A stretch of 64,000 nt of DNA from Streptomyces sp. ST2-7A (GTDB lineage: Bacteria > Actinomycetota > Actinomycetes > Streptomycetales > Streptomycetaceae): the NCBI RefSeq assembly GCF_021390475.1, contig NZ_JAJUWS010000028.1:1-64000 (forward strand). Direction: 5' to 3'. A model generated the notes under the pieces. It was not told where the DNA came from. It saw only the letters and a program-made list of their open reading frames with translations, and did not search any database. The first letter of the stretch is position 1; the number at the start of each line of letters is the position of its first letter. This document shows, in pieces, positions 63,792-64,000 of the stretch. Made by a program: the position numbers and the translations under genes.

Positions 63792-64000
63792 GCGGAGCGA
63801 CCCCGGTCGGGGGGCGGCGCGGCGGGTTCGGCACCGGGTCCGGTGCCCGCCGGTGGCTCGAGCTTGACCCCGACCCCGCGCAGGGTGTGCAGGTAACGGG
63901 GACGGGCCGCGGTCTCGCCGAGCTTGCGGCGCAGCCAGGAGAGGTGGACGTCGATGGTCTGGTCGTCACCGTAGGACTGGCGCCAGACCTCGGAGAGGAG
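63788..64000 (-). CDS. OmpR-family response regulator (C-terminal end only)
   Basis: The visible 70 residues are the end of a winged-helix DNA-binding domain (QTIDVHLSWLRRKLGETAA, then YLHTLRGVGVKLE) followed by a Pro-rich tail. The rest lies beyond the window. It is translationally linked to the kinase downstream (ATGA). Confidence 0.9.
   Translation of the reverse strand, partial: LLSEVWRQSYGDDQTIDVHLSWLRRKLGETAARPRYLHTLRGVGVKLEPPAGTGPGAEPAAPPPDRGRSA

Overview
The window is high-GC actinomycete chromosome, most likely a Streptomyces or a close relative. The basis is the divergent dasA/dasR pair with DasR operators, the sigR-rsrA pair, a B12 riboswitch ahead of nrdA, cebR-cebEFG-bglC with perfect CebR boxes, and a HelR gene with a rifamycin-associated element. 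No rRNA, tRNA or insertion sequence was recognised. Most genes have clear Shine-Dalgarno sequences, and neighbouring genes often overlap by 4 nt (ATGA or GTGA).

Layout: 0-8.2 kb is sugar uptake: DasA with its regulator DasR, then a DeoR-controlled ABC transporter with a zinc alcohol dehydrogenase. 8.6-13.7 kb holds an acetyltransferase and class Ia ribonucleotide reductase (nrdA, nrdB); nrdB appears to start at an AUC codon. 13.8-22 kb is cell-envelope and stress housekeeping: a lipoprotein, a D-Ala-D-Ala carboxypeptidase, peptide deformylase, a TPR protein, the thiol-stress pair sigR/rsrA with a consensus sigma-R autoregulatory promoter, a hydrolase and an SRAP protein. 22.3-27.2 kb is a divergent pair of secreted cellulases (GH48 and GH6, both with CBM2) with CebR boxes between them. 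27.4-39.6 kb is an accessory stretch: a MazF-type toxin-antitoxin pair, a WYL regulator with a DinB protein, HelR, a secreted S1 protease and several unknown or lipoprotein genes, one frameshifted. 39.6-42.8 kb is a small RiPP-like locus with a protein-isoaspartyl-methyltransferase-type enzyme directly behind a 45-residue Asp-Gly-containing peptide, which I read as a candidate imiditide (aspartimide) cluster, plus a divergent XRE regulator. 42.8-54.6 kb is a complete type I-E CRISPR-Cas system (10 repeats, cas3 to cas2) with a VapBC pair between cas2 and the CRISPR leader. 55.7-61.9 kb is the cellobiose system (cebR, cebE, cebF, cebG, bglC). The window ends in a histidine kinase and a cut-off response regulator.

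How it works together: secreted GH48 and GH6 enzymes should release cellobiose, CebEFG imports it, and BglC splits it to glucose. CebR boxes at all three transcription units tie them into one cellobiose-induced regulon, although a 30-kb accessory segment lies between the enzymes and the transporter. DasA/DasR plays the corresponding role for chitin-derived sugars. None of the three sugar transporters has an ATPase gene in the window, so a shared MsiK-type ATPase elsewhere is likely (inference).
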